From: Devosia naphthalenivorans
GTDB lineage: Bacteria; Pseudomonadota; Alphaproteobacteria; Rhizobiales; Devosiaceae
Reading direction: 5' to 3'
Assembly (NCBI RefSeq): GCF_003056355.1
Contig: NZ_PYVW01000002.1
Span: 186,001 to 250,000 of the forward strand
DNA length: 64,000 nucleotides
The notes under the pieces are model-generated. The model was not told the DNA's origin and ran no database searches. It saw nothing but the letters and a program-made list of their open reading frames with translations. Shown here piece by piece: positions 1-8,184 of this stretch. Made by a program: the position numbers and the translations under genes. How positions within the stretch are numbered: the first letter of the stretch is position 1; the number at the start of each line of letters is the position of its first letter.

Positions 1-843
1 CGCTCGCTGCGGCAAGAGCACAAGTTCGCCGGCTATATCCACCTCAAGGTCATCCCCAATGCCGCGCCGGACCTGCTGGCGGAGGCGGGGCGGTGGGCGG
101 ATCGGCTATCCACTAATATCGAAATGCCCACCGATGTCGGTCTGGCTTCGCTGGCGCCGGAAAAAAGTCCCAGCGAAATCCGCACCGCCATGGCCCGCGT
201 GCGCGGCAAGCTCGATGAGGCAGCGCCCGACAAGAAGGCCAAGACCAAGCCGGAGAAGTTTGCGCCGGCTGGGCAATCGACGCAGATGATCATCGGGGCG
301 GATGCGGCCGACGATGGGGCGATCCTGCATCGGGCGGCGGGGCTTTATTCCGGGTACAAGCTGCGGCGGGTTTATTATTCGGCGTTTTCGCCCATCCCCG
401 ATGCCAGTTCGCGCCTGCCCCTCAAGCCGCCACCTCTGATGCGTGAGCATCGGCTCTACCAGGCAGATTGGCTGATCCGGTTTTATGGCTTCGATGTGCC
501 CGAGATCGTGTCGGGTGGCGAGGATGGATTGCTCGATCTGCAGATCGATCCAAAGCTCGCCTGGGCGCTCAAAAACCGGCATCTGTTTCCGGTCAACGTC
601 AACCGTGTCGATCGAGAACTGCTGTTGCGCGTGCCGGGATTGGGGACCAAAAGCATCGACCGGATGATCCAGACCCGGCGGCACCACAGCCTGCGGCTTG
701 ATGATGTGGCGCGGATTGCGGGATCGATCGACAAGGTTCGCCCGTTCATCGAGGCGGTGGATTGGACGCCGGGCGGGCTCACCGACCATGCTCGCCTGCG
801 CGCCAAGCTGACGCCGCAACCCGAACAACTCAGTCTTTTTTGA
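1..843 (+). CDS. Putative DNA modification/repair radical SAM protein (C-terminal part)
   Basis: The open frame runs in from before the window, so the radical SAM core and its CxxxCxxC motif are not visible. What remains includes the end of a TIM-barrel-like segment (HLKVIPNAAPDLL, STNIEMPTDVGL) and a C-terminal helix-hairpin-helix region (VNVNRVDRELLLRVPGLGTKS, about residues 200-220) of the kind that binds DNA. This arrangement matches the SplB-like 'putative DNA modification/repair' radical SAM family, which is usually encoded beside a DUF4130/UdgX protein, as here. The stop codon overlaps the next start (TGATG at 841-845), so the two are translationally coupled. The chemistry of the family is not established. 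I am confident of the family and not of the substrate. Confidence 0.82.
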   Translation, partial: RSLRQEHKFAGYIHLKVIPNAAPDLLAEAGRWADRLSTNIEMPTDVGLASLAPEKSPSEIRTAMARVRGKLDEAAPDKKAKTKPEKFAPAGQSTQMIIGADAADDGAILHRAAGLYSGYKLRRVYYSAFSPIPDASSRLPLKPPPLMREHRLYQADWLIRFYGFDVPEIVSGGEDGLLDLQIDPKLAWALKNRHLFPVNVNRVDRELLLRVPGLGTKSIDRMIQTRRHHSLRLDDVARIAGSIDKVRPFIEAVDWTPGGLTDHARLRAKLTPQPEQLSLF

Positions 844-2291
844 TGCACAGCGTAACCCTTCAGGCGCTGAACGATTTCGATGAATGGCGCCGGGCGGCGC
901 GCGGGCTGCTGCAGGCCGGCATTGTGCCGGAGGACGTCGCCTGGCGCGATCCCCTCACCGAGGCCGGGCTCTTTGGTGCCGAAGATGTAGCCGAAGGCGA
1001 TCGCCCGGTGGGGTCCGTGCCGCCGGCGTTTATCGAGTTGGCCAGAACCGCCATTGCCAATGCCGATCCCGAGCGCTTTGCCCTGCTATATCGGCTGCTG
1101 TGGCGGCTGCAGGCGGATCGCTCCTTGCTCGAGGTGTCCTCCGACCCCGATGTGACGCGCCTGGTGCGGCTCGCCAGCGCCGTGCGCCGGGACAGCCACA
1201 AGATGAAGGCCTTCGTTCGTTTTCGCTCGATTCTCGATGATAGCGGGCTTGAGCGCTTTGCCGCCTGGTTCGAGCCGGAGCATTATAGCCTCGAGATGAC
1301 CGCGCCGTTTTTCGTGCGTCGCTTCGATGGCATGATCTGGGCGATCGTCACCCCCTATGCCTCCGCCTTTTGGGATGGCGAGAGCCTGGCATCCGGGCCC
1401 GGCGGCAAGAAAACCGATGTGCCCCAGGAAGACGCGATTGAGGGCGATTGGAAGACCTATTTCTCCTCCATCTTTAATCCAGCCCGGCTCAAGGTTGCGA
1501 TGATGAAATCGGAGATGCCGGTGAAATACTGGCGCAACCTGCCCGAGGCTGAACTCATTGCTCCCCTTATTCGCGGCGCAAGGGAAGCGGAGCAGGAGAT
1601 GATCGAGCGAGTAGCCAGTCTGCCGCCATCGCGGCATGTGCGAAAAAAGGCGCGCGAAGAGATTGTACCGGAAGCCGAGACCGAGATCGTTTCACTCGCC
1701 GATGCACGGGCGGCCGTACAGGGCTGCAGGCGCTGTCCGCTTTATGAGCACGCGACGCAAGCGGTGTTCGGCGAAGGCCCGAAACATGCCCAGGTGATGT
1801 TTGTCGGTGAGCAGCCGGGCGATCAAGAGGACTTGGCCGGCAAGCCGTTCGTGGGCCCCGCCGGCAAGGTGCTGGACGCGGCGGTGGAAAAAGTGGGCAT
1901 CGACCGCTCGCGGGTCTATGTCACCAATGCGGTCAAGCACTTCAAGTTCGAGCCCCGCGGCAAGCGGCGCATCCACCAGAAACCCGATGGAGGGGAAATC
2001 GCTGCCTGCAAATTCTGGCTTAATCTGGAGATCGAATTCGTCAAGCCCAAGGTGATCGTGGCGCTGGGCGCAACGGCGGCGCAGAGCCTGTTGGGGCGTA
2101 GTGCCACAATTAGCAAGCTTCGGGGCGCGCCCATCACCATGGATGACGGCACGACCCTTTACGTGACCAATCACCCTTCCTATCTGCTGCGTATCCCAGA
2201 CCGGGAAAAACAAGCGCTGGAGCGGGAAAAATTCGAAGCCGATCTCGTGCTGGTGCGCGATGCGATCGAGGCTTTGGAGGCAAGGCACTGA
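843..2291 (+). CDS. udgX: DUF4130 - UdgX fusion: uracil-DNA glycosylase-like protein
   Basis: 482 residues. Residues 1-260 match the DUF4130 'DNA metabolism' domain (HKMKAFVRFR, FAAWFEPEHYSL). Residues 285-482 are a uracil-DNA glycosylase family 4/UdgX domain with CRRC (295-298), GEQPGDQED (322-330) and NHPSYLLR near the end. The R-loop KRRIH (374-378) is the UdgX signature. In characterised UdgX its histidine becomes covalently bound to the deoxyribose of the uracil site, so the enzyme is trapped on DNA rather than turning over. I start at the ATG at 843 because it overlaps the upstream stop and begins the conserved domain. An upstream in-frame ATG at 762 would extend into the radical SAM gene. 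The pair probably acts in damaged-DNA recognition. Confidence 0.88.
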   Translation: MHSVTLQALNDFDEWRRAARGLLQAGIVPEDVAWRDPLTEAGLFGAEDVAEGDRPVGSVPPAFIELARTAIANADPERFALLYRLLWRLQADRSLLEVSSDPDVTRLVRLASAVRRDSHKMKAFVRFRSILDDSGLERFAAWFEPEHYSLEMTAPFFVRRFDGMIWAIVTPYASAFWDGESLASGPGGKKTDVPQEDAIEGDWKTYFSSIFNPARLKVAMMKSEMPVKYWRNLPEAELIAPLIRGAREAEQEMIERVASLPPSRHVRKKAREEIVPEAETEIVSLADARAAVQGCRRCPLYEHATQAVFGEGPKHAQVMFVGEQPGDQEDLAGKPFVGPAGKVLDAAVEKVGIDRSRVYVTNAVKHFKFEPRGKRRIHQKPDGGEIAACKFWLNLEIEFVKPKVIVALGATAAQSLLGRSATISKLRGAPITMDDGTTLYVTNHPSYLLRIPDREKQALEREKFEADLVLVRDAIEALEARH

Positions 2292-2309
2292 AACAGTTTC
2301 TCTGGCGAC

Positions 2310-2337
2310 TTGACAGCCAGCCGTGCTAAACTTAGTA
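2310..2337 (+). promoter_or_regulatory. Probable sigma-70 promoter of the tRNA-Met gene
   Basis: TTGACA at 2310-2315 is followed after 16 bp by TTAGTA at 2332-2337. The mature tRNA begins 36 bp further on, a normal distance for a short 5' leader. The -35 box is consensus and the -10 box is weak. Confidence 0.55.
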
Positions 2338-2373
2338 AGTCGCGTCGCCGGGGAAACCCAGCCAGCCCCTTGG

Positions 2374-2450
2374 GGCGGAGTAGCTCAGTTGGTTAGAGCA
2401 GCGGAATCATAATCCGTGTGTCCCCAGTTCAAATCTGGGCTTCGCTACCA
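2374..2450 (+). tRNA. tRNA-Met (CAU)
   Basis: 77 nt that fold into a complete cloverleaf. The acceptor strand GGCGGAG pairs with CTTCGCT. The D arm is GCTCAGTTGGTTAGAGC. The anticodon arm is GCGGA-ATCATAA-TCCGT with anticodon CAT, and the T arm is CCCAG-TTCAAAT-CTGGG. The 3' CCA is encoded. The paired 1-72 position (not C-A) argues for the elongator rather than the initiator tRNA. A CAU anticodon could also be tRNA-Ile2 after lysidine modification, but the sequence reads as the alphaproteobacterial elongator type. The 3' part from the anticodon loop onward is the attachment site of a genomic island. Confidence 0.93.
2406..2450 (+). repeat. attL: 45-bp direct repeat within tRNA-Met
   Basis: The sequence from the anticodon loop to the CCA end is repeated exactly at 37352-37396. 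The bases on either side of the two copies differ, so the repeat ends are sharp. An integrase gene starts 190 bp downstream. This is the usual geometry of a tyrosine-recombinase island in a tRNA gene: integration keeps the tRNA intact at one end and leaves a 3' fragment at the other. Confidence 0.93.
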
Positions 2451-2459
2451 AAAAAACCT

Positions 2460-2497
2460 AGTGAAATCAATCTGTTAACATACAGGTTGATTTCACT
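2460..2497. other. Inverted repeat just inside attL
   Basis: Arms of 16 nt (AGTGAAATCAATCTGT at 2460-2475 and ACAGGTTGATTTCACT at 2482-2497) pair with one T-G mismatch around a 6-nt loop. There is no T-run on the plus strand. It lies between the attachment core and the integrase gene, so a recombinase or excisionase binding site is as likely as a terminator. Confidence 0.5.
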
Positions 2498-2514
2498 GGG
2501 ACCTAGTCGCAAGC

Positions 2515-2595
2515 TAGCACAGTCTAGCACAGCGACTGAGCATCCCCATTGAAATCACTGACAATTCTCCTGCGCTGGCCAAGCGTGGTAGCACA
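2515..2595 (+). repeat. TAGCACA repeats, candidate integrase arm-type sites (left)
   Basis: The heptamer TAGCACA occurs at 2515, 2525 and 2589, the first two as CTAGCACAG ten bases apart. Three copies also lie just inside the right repeat at 37274-37300. Matching short repeats inside both ends of an integrated element are typical of arm-type binding sites of tyrosine integrases. This is inferred from position and sequence only. Confidence 0.5.
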
Positions 2596-2639
2596 TTTTC
2601 AACACAGCCCGGATACCTCCATAACGGGAGGTGCGCGCT

Positions 2640-3899
2640 ATGACTGAAGCATCAGACTTGCCCTACAAGCTGTTTCAGCGATCGGGCACTAGCAATTGGT
2701 GGGTTCGTTTTTCCATCAAGGGCGAAGGTCAGGTCCGCAAATCACTGGAAACCTCCGATGCTGCGTTGGCACAGCGCAAGGCTCATGAAGTCTGGTTCGA
2801 GGCCAACTATCGCACGCGCAACGGCTTGAAATCCGGTGCCACGTCATTCACCAAAGCAGCAGAAGCGTTCATCGCCGTGGTGGAACGAGAAGTTGAGCGT
2901 GGAGACCGCCCCGCTTACCACAAGCGAGACATTCCACCTGTGATTAGGCGGTACTTCATCCCGTTCTTCGCCAAGAAGGACGTTGATGCGGTCACAGAGC
3001 GTGACATCGCCAGCTACATCGAGTGGCGTAGAGATTATTGGGTATCCGGACCAGGCAAGGATATCACCGAAATTCGCTATGAAAGGGAAGGGCGGTCCAT
3101 CAGGCGACCGCTAGCCCAGAAGCGCGTTCCCACGGTGAGCCGTCAACGCGGTGAACTGGTCATCTTGCGCCAGATATTTCGCTATTCAGTTGGTCAGGGT
3201 TTTCTCAACAATGGGCAGGTTCCCGAAATTGCTGTTCCACGCGCCAAGGTCCCAAACAATCGCCCTAGCTTCGCACCCGAGGAATTTAGCAGGCTTGAGG
3301 CTGCCAGTTTAGCGCGGCTGTCTGATCCTGCCATTCACGAGCATCTGCGCTGGGATCGCACTATTCTGCACGCGCAGATCATGATCGCTGCATTCTCGGG
3401 CATGCGGCCAACCGAAATGAAGAACCTGAACTGGGGCGATGTGCTTGACTACCGAGCAGGGCGAACGAAGCCGCTCAAAGATCGCGACATCAAACTGCGC
3501 GTTCATGGCAAGGCCAAAAGCCGTACCTTTGTGCCACAGAGAGCCGCACTCTCGTGGTTCGACGTGCTTTGGGACTTCTGGGTAGCCAATCAGGGCAGTG
3601 CGCCTCCCAACGATGCCCCCGTATTCTCCACACGAGATGGAAAGCGGCTGGGCTCCAGCAACAACGCACTCACCGAGCTATTCAAGCATTGTGGGCTGCT
3701 AACGGACTATCGCGGGATCAGAAGAACGCTCTATTCGTTCCGGCATTTCTACATCAGCCAGCAGCTGGCCCATAATGTCGAGGTGTTCCACTTGGCGGTC
3801 AACACCGGCACGAGCTCGGGCATGATCGACAAGTTCTATGGTCAGGTAACCAGCGATCGCATGAAAGAACACCTGCGGCCCGAGTGGGGTGAAAGCTAA
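2640..3899 (+). CDS. Tyrosine-type site-specific recombinase / integrase
   Basis: 419 residues, the usual size for island integrases. An N-terminal arm/SAM-like region (70-135) precedes the catalytic domain. Catalytic residues that can be read are Arg256 (SGMRPTEMKNL), a lysine in HGKAKSR (about 291), Arg368 in YSFRHFYIS and the nucleophile Tyr400 (DKFYGQV). The first histidine of the classical HxxR box is replaced by tyrosine, a known variant. I chose the ATG at 2640, eight bases after GGGAGG. A GTG at 2631 overlaps that Shine-Dalgarno. It is next to attL and should catalyse integration into and excision from tRNA-Met. The last 4 bp overlap the convergent Shedu gene. Confidence 0.92.
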   Translation: MTEASDLPYKLFQRSGTSNWWVRFSIKGEGQVRKSLETSDAALAQRKAHEVWFEANYRTRNGLKSGATSFTKAAEAFIAVVEREVERGDRPAYHKRDIPPVIRRYFIPFFAKKDVDAVTERDIASYIEWRRDYWVSGPGKDITEIRYEREGRSIRRPLAQKRVPTVSRQRGELVILRQIFRYSVGQGFLNNGQVPEIAVPRAKVPNNRPSFAPEEFSRLEAASLARLSDPAIHEHLRWDRTILHAQIMIAAFSGMRPTEMKNLNWGDVLDYRAGRTKPLKDRDIKLRVHGKAKSRTFVPQRAALSWFDVLWDFWVANQGSAPPNDAPVFSTRDGKRLGSSNNALTELFKHCGLLTDYRGIRRTLYSFRHFYISQQLAHNVEVFHLAVNTGTSSGMIDKFYGQVTSDRMKEHLRPEWGES

Positions 3900-4978
3900 A
3901 GCGTGTCATCCGAGGCTGCCTGGCTGACATTTTCAACAATGCATCGGGCACGATAGAACAGTTCATCGAAGGTGAGGATCTCTGGCGAACGCGTGTTGCG
4001 CCTGTACAGCTCAAAGCAAGCAATTTTATCGCTGTTGTCGGCGATCTGCGCGAGGTTTCCAACGACTAAGTATGACTTAGGCTCAATGGAATAAACGAAG
4101 TCGTCGAGATGGGTCCCAGCTGCATCTCGCATTTGGTCTCGGAAGCGATTTCGGGCAAAATCGAAGGTTGTCTTTTGTATCTGCGTCACTGCATCAGACA
4201 GTTCGTGGCCGACCGACCAGCAGCCCGATCGGTAGGGCTTGAGTTGAAGGAGCGGAGTTGTCGACCGCTTAATCTCCACTAGAACGTACTGGCTCACCTC
4301 CGCGCGAGTACGCAGCAGGGCATCCGTCCGCTTGCCTGCGTGATCGAAGCTGGCGCCAGTAGTCACGGCCTCAAGCTTGGATTGAACTCCATCGAGAAAA
4401 ACGTAATTCAAGCCGTGCCCAAATATCCAACGGTTTGCTTCGAAAAATTCTTGCCACTCAGGTTCGGTGGCATCGGCGTCTAGAAGCGTTTTGAATTGGG
4501 TTAGTGATTTACGCTTGTGCGCAACTGCATAGATGTCGTGATGCAGGTCTGTCGAACCCGAGAGTTCCCGCATTAGTTCAGTGCCTTTGCTGCTGCCTAG
4601 CAACGTGGCCAATGCGTCGAGTTGCACCTCTCCAAGAGCGATTTTAGTTTTCCTGCTGTCTGCAAGGTTTAAAGCCGACAGGATCGAGACCAGTTCACGA
4701 ATGCGCGCTAAACCAAAGTGGTTTACTTGCACCTGCCCGTCGGCGTACCAGCCCCGAGTTTTATGGAATTTTAGCTTCGTAAGCTTGAAAGTACCAAAAT
4801 CTGCCTTGTCGTTGACAAAGAAGGCCGACACCGCGAGCCGCGCTCGGTCAGTCACCTCGATTTCGTGCAGTAGCGTCTCGCCATCAGCCAGCAACGTAGC
4901 GTACGCCCCATTCGCGCCTGGGTGGATGTACAGCGTCTCCGTTTTATAGTTCTGCAGGTATTCGACGTCGGCGGACAT
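3896..4978 (-). CDS. Shedu-type immune nuclease (SduA / DUF4263 domain)
   Basis: 360 residues. The C-terminal half carries the Shedu/DUF4263 signature: a lead-in WQEFFEANRWIFG (about 175-187), then a PD-(D/E)xK nuclease core with Asp219 (KRTDALL), Glu235-x-Lys237 (YVLVEIKRS) and a following QIQ helix (266-268). The first 160 residues are a variable region probably involved in sensing or oligomerisation. Shedu is an established single-gene anti-phage system whose protein is a nuclease. It sits beside the integrase at the island edge, a common place for defence genes. I start at the ATG at 4978; a TTG at 5005 would add nine residues. Its activity and trigger are inferred. Confidence 0.8.
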   Translation of the reverse strand: MSADVEYLQNYKTETLYIHPGANGAYATLLADGETLLHEIEVTDRARLAVSAFFVNDKADFGTFKLTKLKFHKTRGWYADGQVQVNHFGLARIRELVSILSALNLADSRKTKIALGEVQLDALATLLGSSKGTELMRELSGSTDLHHDIYAVAHKRKSLTQFKTLLDADATEPEWQEFFEANRWIFGHGLNYVFLDGVQSKLEAVTTGASFDHAGKRTDALLRTRAEVSQYVLVEIKRSTTPLLQLKPYRSGCWSVGHELSDAVTQIQKTTFDFARNRFRDQMRDAAGTHLDDFVYSIEPKSYLVVGNLAQIADNSDKIACFELYRRNTRSPEILTFDELFYRARCIVENVSQAASDDTL

Positions 4979-5120
4979 TGGCGTCTCGTTTTGCTTGTGG
5001 AGCAAGAGACTAGCTCGTTCACGCGGAACATCAACGTGCGATGTGGAAAGAACTCTTTGGTCGCTCTTTTGGCTGCTGGCTGTAGTCGGGAATGGAGATC
5101 AACCGTTTCCGGAGAACAGA

Positions 5121-5567
5121 ATGAGCATCCTGAAGTCCCTGAAGCTGACTACGGCCCAGCCGGTTCGCGCCAGCAGCGATCCTATCGAACGCGCCCGCAA
5201 CAAGGTCATTTCGGCTCTTGCCGAACAGCGGTCTATGGCCGAGGCCAAGATTGCCGGGCAGCATTATGCGCCGACCCAGATGGTGTGGCGCAAGAACGAA
5301 GTTGGCCAGCGTGTGCAGGTCGAAACTCCGAAGCGACTGCGCGCTGGTTGGTTCGTTGACGCCAGCGGTCAGACCTTCTTCGGTATTCGCTATGCGGGCA
5401 AGCCCATCGAATTCGCCAAGGACAAGAATGCGATTGCAGTGGGCGAGCTTTCGGCACTCCCTGCGATCCTCGACACCCTGACAGAAGCCGTGCGCGCTGG
5501 TGAACTCGATACCCAGCTTGCCGCTGCCGCAGCTGAACGCGGGCTTATGCTACGCAAGGCAGGTTGA
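5121..5567 (+). CDS. Hypothetical protein, resembles DUF6641 family
   Basis: 148 residues with a good Shine-Dalgarno (GGAGAAC, 5111-5117) four bases before the ATG. The protein starts MSILKSLKLTTA. It has a helical basic stretch (30-55), a central beta-rich part (WFVDASGQTFFGIRYAGKPIEF) and an alanine-rich C-terminal helix. I recall similar small proteins in Hyphomicrobiales mobile elements under DUF6641, but cannot verify this. There is no catalytic motif. It is divergent from the Shedu gene, and its stop overlaps the next start, so the two downstream genes are probably co-translated. Confidence 0.6.
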   Translation: MSILKSLKLTTAQPVRASSDPIERARNKVISALAEQRSMAEAKIAGQHYAPTQMVWRKNEVGQRVQVETPKRLRAGWFVDASGQTFFGIRYAGKPIEFAKDKNAIAVGELSALPAILDTLTEAVRAGELDTQLAAAAAERGLMLRKAG

Positions 5568-5974
5568 TCCCGGCTATCGTGAAATACCGCCGAGTGCCGG
5601 GAATGGCAGTCATGCTGTTCCTAGCATTTCTGTCTTTGATTGCTCCAGCCCATGCTGACTGGCAGCAGGGCCAGCGCGATTGCGCCAGCCTTCGAATTGT
5701 TGTGCTGCAATTGGTCGGGGATTGGTCGAAGGAACTGCTATTTGCCAGCCGTGACATGAACGCGAATGGCTGGCTCGATGTCAATGTGGCAAACACTGCC
5801 TTCAAGGACGTGCAGATTGCGGTGATGCATTTCGATCATGCCTATGAGGATGTGCCGAAGAACCGCGACGCCTGCCGGGAACTGGCTATGCAGTTCGGGA
5901 TGACTGTCGGCACCTATATCGAGTGGGTCATGGGAACCGGGATGCGCTCAGAGCGGGGCGCAGCGGGCAGATAG
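5564..5974 (+). CDS. Small secreted hypothetical protein
   Basis: 136 residues from a TTG at 5564 that overlaps the preceding stop (TTGA), or 123 from the ATG at 5603. A signal peptide is clear: hydrophobic core MLFLAFLSLIAP and cleavage after AHA before DWQQG. The mature part has two cysteines (QRDCASL and DACREL) that could form a disulfide. It resembles Rap1a/Tai-like immunity proteins in size and general pattern, but I cannot assign it. Exported; function unknown. Confidence 0.5.
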   Translation: MIPAIVKYRRVPGMAVMLFLAFLSLIAPAHADWQQGQRDCASLRIVVLQLVGDWSKELLFASRDMNANGWLDVNVANTAFKDVQIAVMHFDHAYEDVPKNRDACRELAMQFGMTVGTYIEWVMGTGMRSERGAAGR

Positions 5975-6468
5975 CCCTAAGCATAGCGCCGGTCTTGCAG
6001 TGATACTGCGAGCCCGGCCATCGGGCATAGCAGATTAAGGCCTGCCAGCTGCATCCCCTTGCACGTGTTACTGGGGACCTTTGCGGCGAAAAGCTTGGGA
6101 GCTGGTGTCGGCGTCGGAACCGGCATTGGGCTGATTTTTTGGTGGGGCTCGCACGGGTCGTGGCCAGGGCCGATGCCCCAAGAGCAGTATGGACTCTATA
6201 GAGCCATCCACCCCGTTAGCGGGCATCGTAGGGCATCAGTGACACCCGGCATTGTTCCGTCATCCCTACAGGTTGGAGTTGGACGCGCGAATGCGCACGT
6301 GCCACCCGCAGAGCTATAGCCATCGGCTATAGCTCTGTGGCCTTACACTCGGGTGCGGAGTGGCCGAAGCGCCTTCCTAACCTATTGTTTGGGTTGAGTT
6401 TTTTTCACTCATTCCGGGGTCTTTGGGCCTTTAATCCATCGGCTGTATACCGAGGCATCGACACGGCA
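5975..6468. other. Intergenic stretch with a strong inverted repeat
   Basis: No convincing gene. A Gly-rich 86-codon frame at 6059-6319 has only a TTG start and no Shine-Dalgarno. A perfect 13-bp inverted repeat (CAGAGCTATAGCC at 6309-6321, loop ATC, complement at 6325-6337) forms a stable hairpin without a T-run. Confidence 0.4.
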
Positions 6469-6723
6469 ATGGAGGTGCGCTTGCGACCACGACTGAAACA
6501 TCCAGAAGTCCCGCGTGTGCTAGCCCGCAATGTGTGGCGGTTCCGTGAACAGCGCAGGATGACTGCCGGAGCATTGGCTGAACATCTCGATTGGCCATTG
6601 GTCGAAATAGACAAGATTGAGAACGGCGACAAACTGGACATGAGCCTCGACGATCTGGAACGGATCGCCCTGGCTTTATTCGTATCGCCCGCTGACCTCC
6701 TTAGCAGAAATACGACCAGCTAA
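6469..6723 (+). CDS. Small XRE-type helix-turn-helix protein
   Basis: 84 residues from the ATG at 6469. A TTG at 6481, five bases after GGAGG (6471-6475), is an equally good start. It contains a single Cro/C1-type fold: RNVWRFREQRRMTAGALAEHLDW, then PLVEIDKIENGDKLDMSLDDLERIALALFVSPADLL. The usual recognition helix pattern is present although GALAEHLDWP is somewhat divergent. Likely a DNA-binding regulator of island genes such as the divergent or convergent neighbours. It ends at a bidirectional hairpin shared with the Rep gene. Confidence 0.72.
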   Translation: MEVRLRPRLKHPEVPRVLARNVWRFREQRRMTAGALAEHLDWPLVEIDKIENGDKLDMSLDDLERIALALFVSPADLLSRNTTS

Positions 6724-6736
6724 TCTGCTGCCCGTC

Positions 6737-6776
6737 GGAGATCAAAAAATTTAGTCAATAAACTTTTTTGATCTCC
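6737..6776. terminator. Bidirectional hairpin terminator between HTH gene and rep
   Basis: A perfect 13-bp stem, GGAGATCAAAAAA (6737-6749) and its complement (6764-6776), with a 14-nt loop. Each arm ends in an A- or T-run, so it can terminate on both strands. It lies between the ends of two convergent genes. Confidence 0.7.
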
Positions 6777-6929
6777 TGGGTGCGGGCGAGTGGGTTGGGC
6801 TATCCAGTTCGTATCCAGTACCGAATTATTGTTAATGCTCGAAAGCCAGTAGTCTCACCATTGCATCTGACACCAATGTCACTTGGTTAAATCCCACCAA
6901 CACAGCCACAGACACCACAACCAATTGCA

Positions 6930-7913
6930 TCACCTGTCCTTCCGTTTCGGTCCGATACGGAAACGCATCGCTCTGAACGCTCCGTGCTGATTGCACAGCC
7001 ATTTGGCATAAGCAGCAACATCTGCTTTGGGCCACCAAGCTCGTTCCTCACACGGCAAGAACTCCAGTTCCTCATCACCACCAAAGGCATCGCGGCGCTT
7101 GAAGTTGTGTTCGATACGAAACTTCATGCAGTAGCGCGTGACAGTCTGCAGATTGCGTTCCACGGGTCGCTGGACATCAAACGGCTGAAGGTCCACCTGA
7201 TATGGCTGATTAAAGGCCTCATTCCGAAATAGGTCTGTGATCTCTGCCAGGGAGACTTCACCACGTGCGACGATTGCGTGGAAATGCGGATGCCAAACCG
7301 TGCCACCGTTAGCGGCCAGTGGCCAGTTGAGCTTGTCCATGGCCATTTGCGTCAGGCGGCCAAACTCAAGATAGTCGAGATCCGAATATCTGTTGAGTTC
7401 CCAGTAGCCGACCATATGCACCGACTTCCAGCGGGCGTCCTCACGGCGTTTCACCGCCAGCATGTTGATGATCTTCTGCTTATGGTAGGCCATGGATTTA
7501 CGCACCGTGCCAAGGTCTGTTGTCACGGGCAACAGCACGCTCAGAAGTCCAAGGTCTGTGTTTTCGCAGCCCTTGAAGAACTTGCGGATGTTTTTTCCAG
7601 TTTCTCGGCCACGGCGCAGCATGAAACAGCGCGGGCACAGGGGAACCCGGCATTCCTGATAGTTGCCCTGTGAACGAAGAATGCCGCAGTTGTCCATTCG
7701 GTTGGCGATGTCGCTGTGCCTGCCAACCGCAAGCTTGACGGCCCACCGGTGCTGTTCGAAGCCCGGAGCGAGTGTGAGAATGCGGTCCTTCTCCCACCAC
7801 GAGAATGCTGTAGCGAGTAGGGCTTTGCGGAATTGGATCATCTTGGGGCTTTGTCCCTTGATGTCCTCCCCATAAATTGTCCAGATCGTTGGGGCTTTGT
7901 TTTGGTCTTCCAT
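6930..7913 (-). CDS. HUH rolling-circle replication initiator (Rep)
   Basis: 327 residues. The metal-binding HUH motif is HPHFH (208-212) in WHPHFHAIV, followed by the catalytic tyrosine motif RYCMKF (Tyr261, Lys264). A cysteine-rich C-x4-C-x2-C segment (88-96) is like that seen upstream in Rep_1-type proteins. These proteins nick one strand at a double-strand origin and stay bound through the tyrosine. I chose the ATG at 7913, preceded by TGGAAG; the frame stays open to a TTG at 8051. Its presence suggests the island replicates, at least transiently, as a circle after excision, or descends from a plasmid. No origin nick site could be assigned. Confidence 0.8.
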   Translation of the reverse strand: MEDQNKAPTIWTIYGEDIKGQSPKMIQFRKALLATAFSWWEKDRILTLAPGFEQHRWAVKLAVGRHSDIANRMDNCGILRSQGNYQECRVPLCPRCFMLRRGRETGKNIRKFFKGCENTDLGLLSVLLPVTTDLGTVRKSMAYHKQKIINMLAVKRREDARWKSVHMVGYWELNRYSDLDYLEFGRLTQMAMDKLNWPLAANGGTVWHPHFHAIVARGEVSLAEITDLFRNEAFNQPYQVDLQPFDVQRPVERNLQTVTRYCMKFRIEHNFKRRDAFGGDEELEFLPCEERAWWPKADVAAYAKWLCNQHGAFRAMRFRIGPKRKDR

Positions 7914-8184
7914 GTGTTGCTTCCAAAAAATGACCCAGGCGCTGCAACACCTGGTGCCTATGGTGCGCGGAAGCTGGCAGCACATGAATTTCTCGGTCAG
8001 CAAAACAGCATGATCCAGCTCCCGGCATCGGCCTGTTCGCAGCAGGTTCAAGATGTTCAGGGTATTATATCCCCGAGGGGATGACCGATCTTGTCGCCAG
8101 TGGCAGTTGAGCTAATTGCCCTGCGACATGCTATTTATGCAGCACCACCAAAGCCGCCCTTAAATACGGGAACAGGAGGTGCAA

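Noticed and set aside
6059-6319. 86-codon Gly-rich open frame
   Set aside because: TTG start, no Shine-Dalgarno, no recognisable product.
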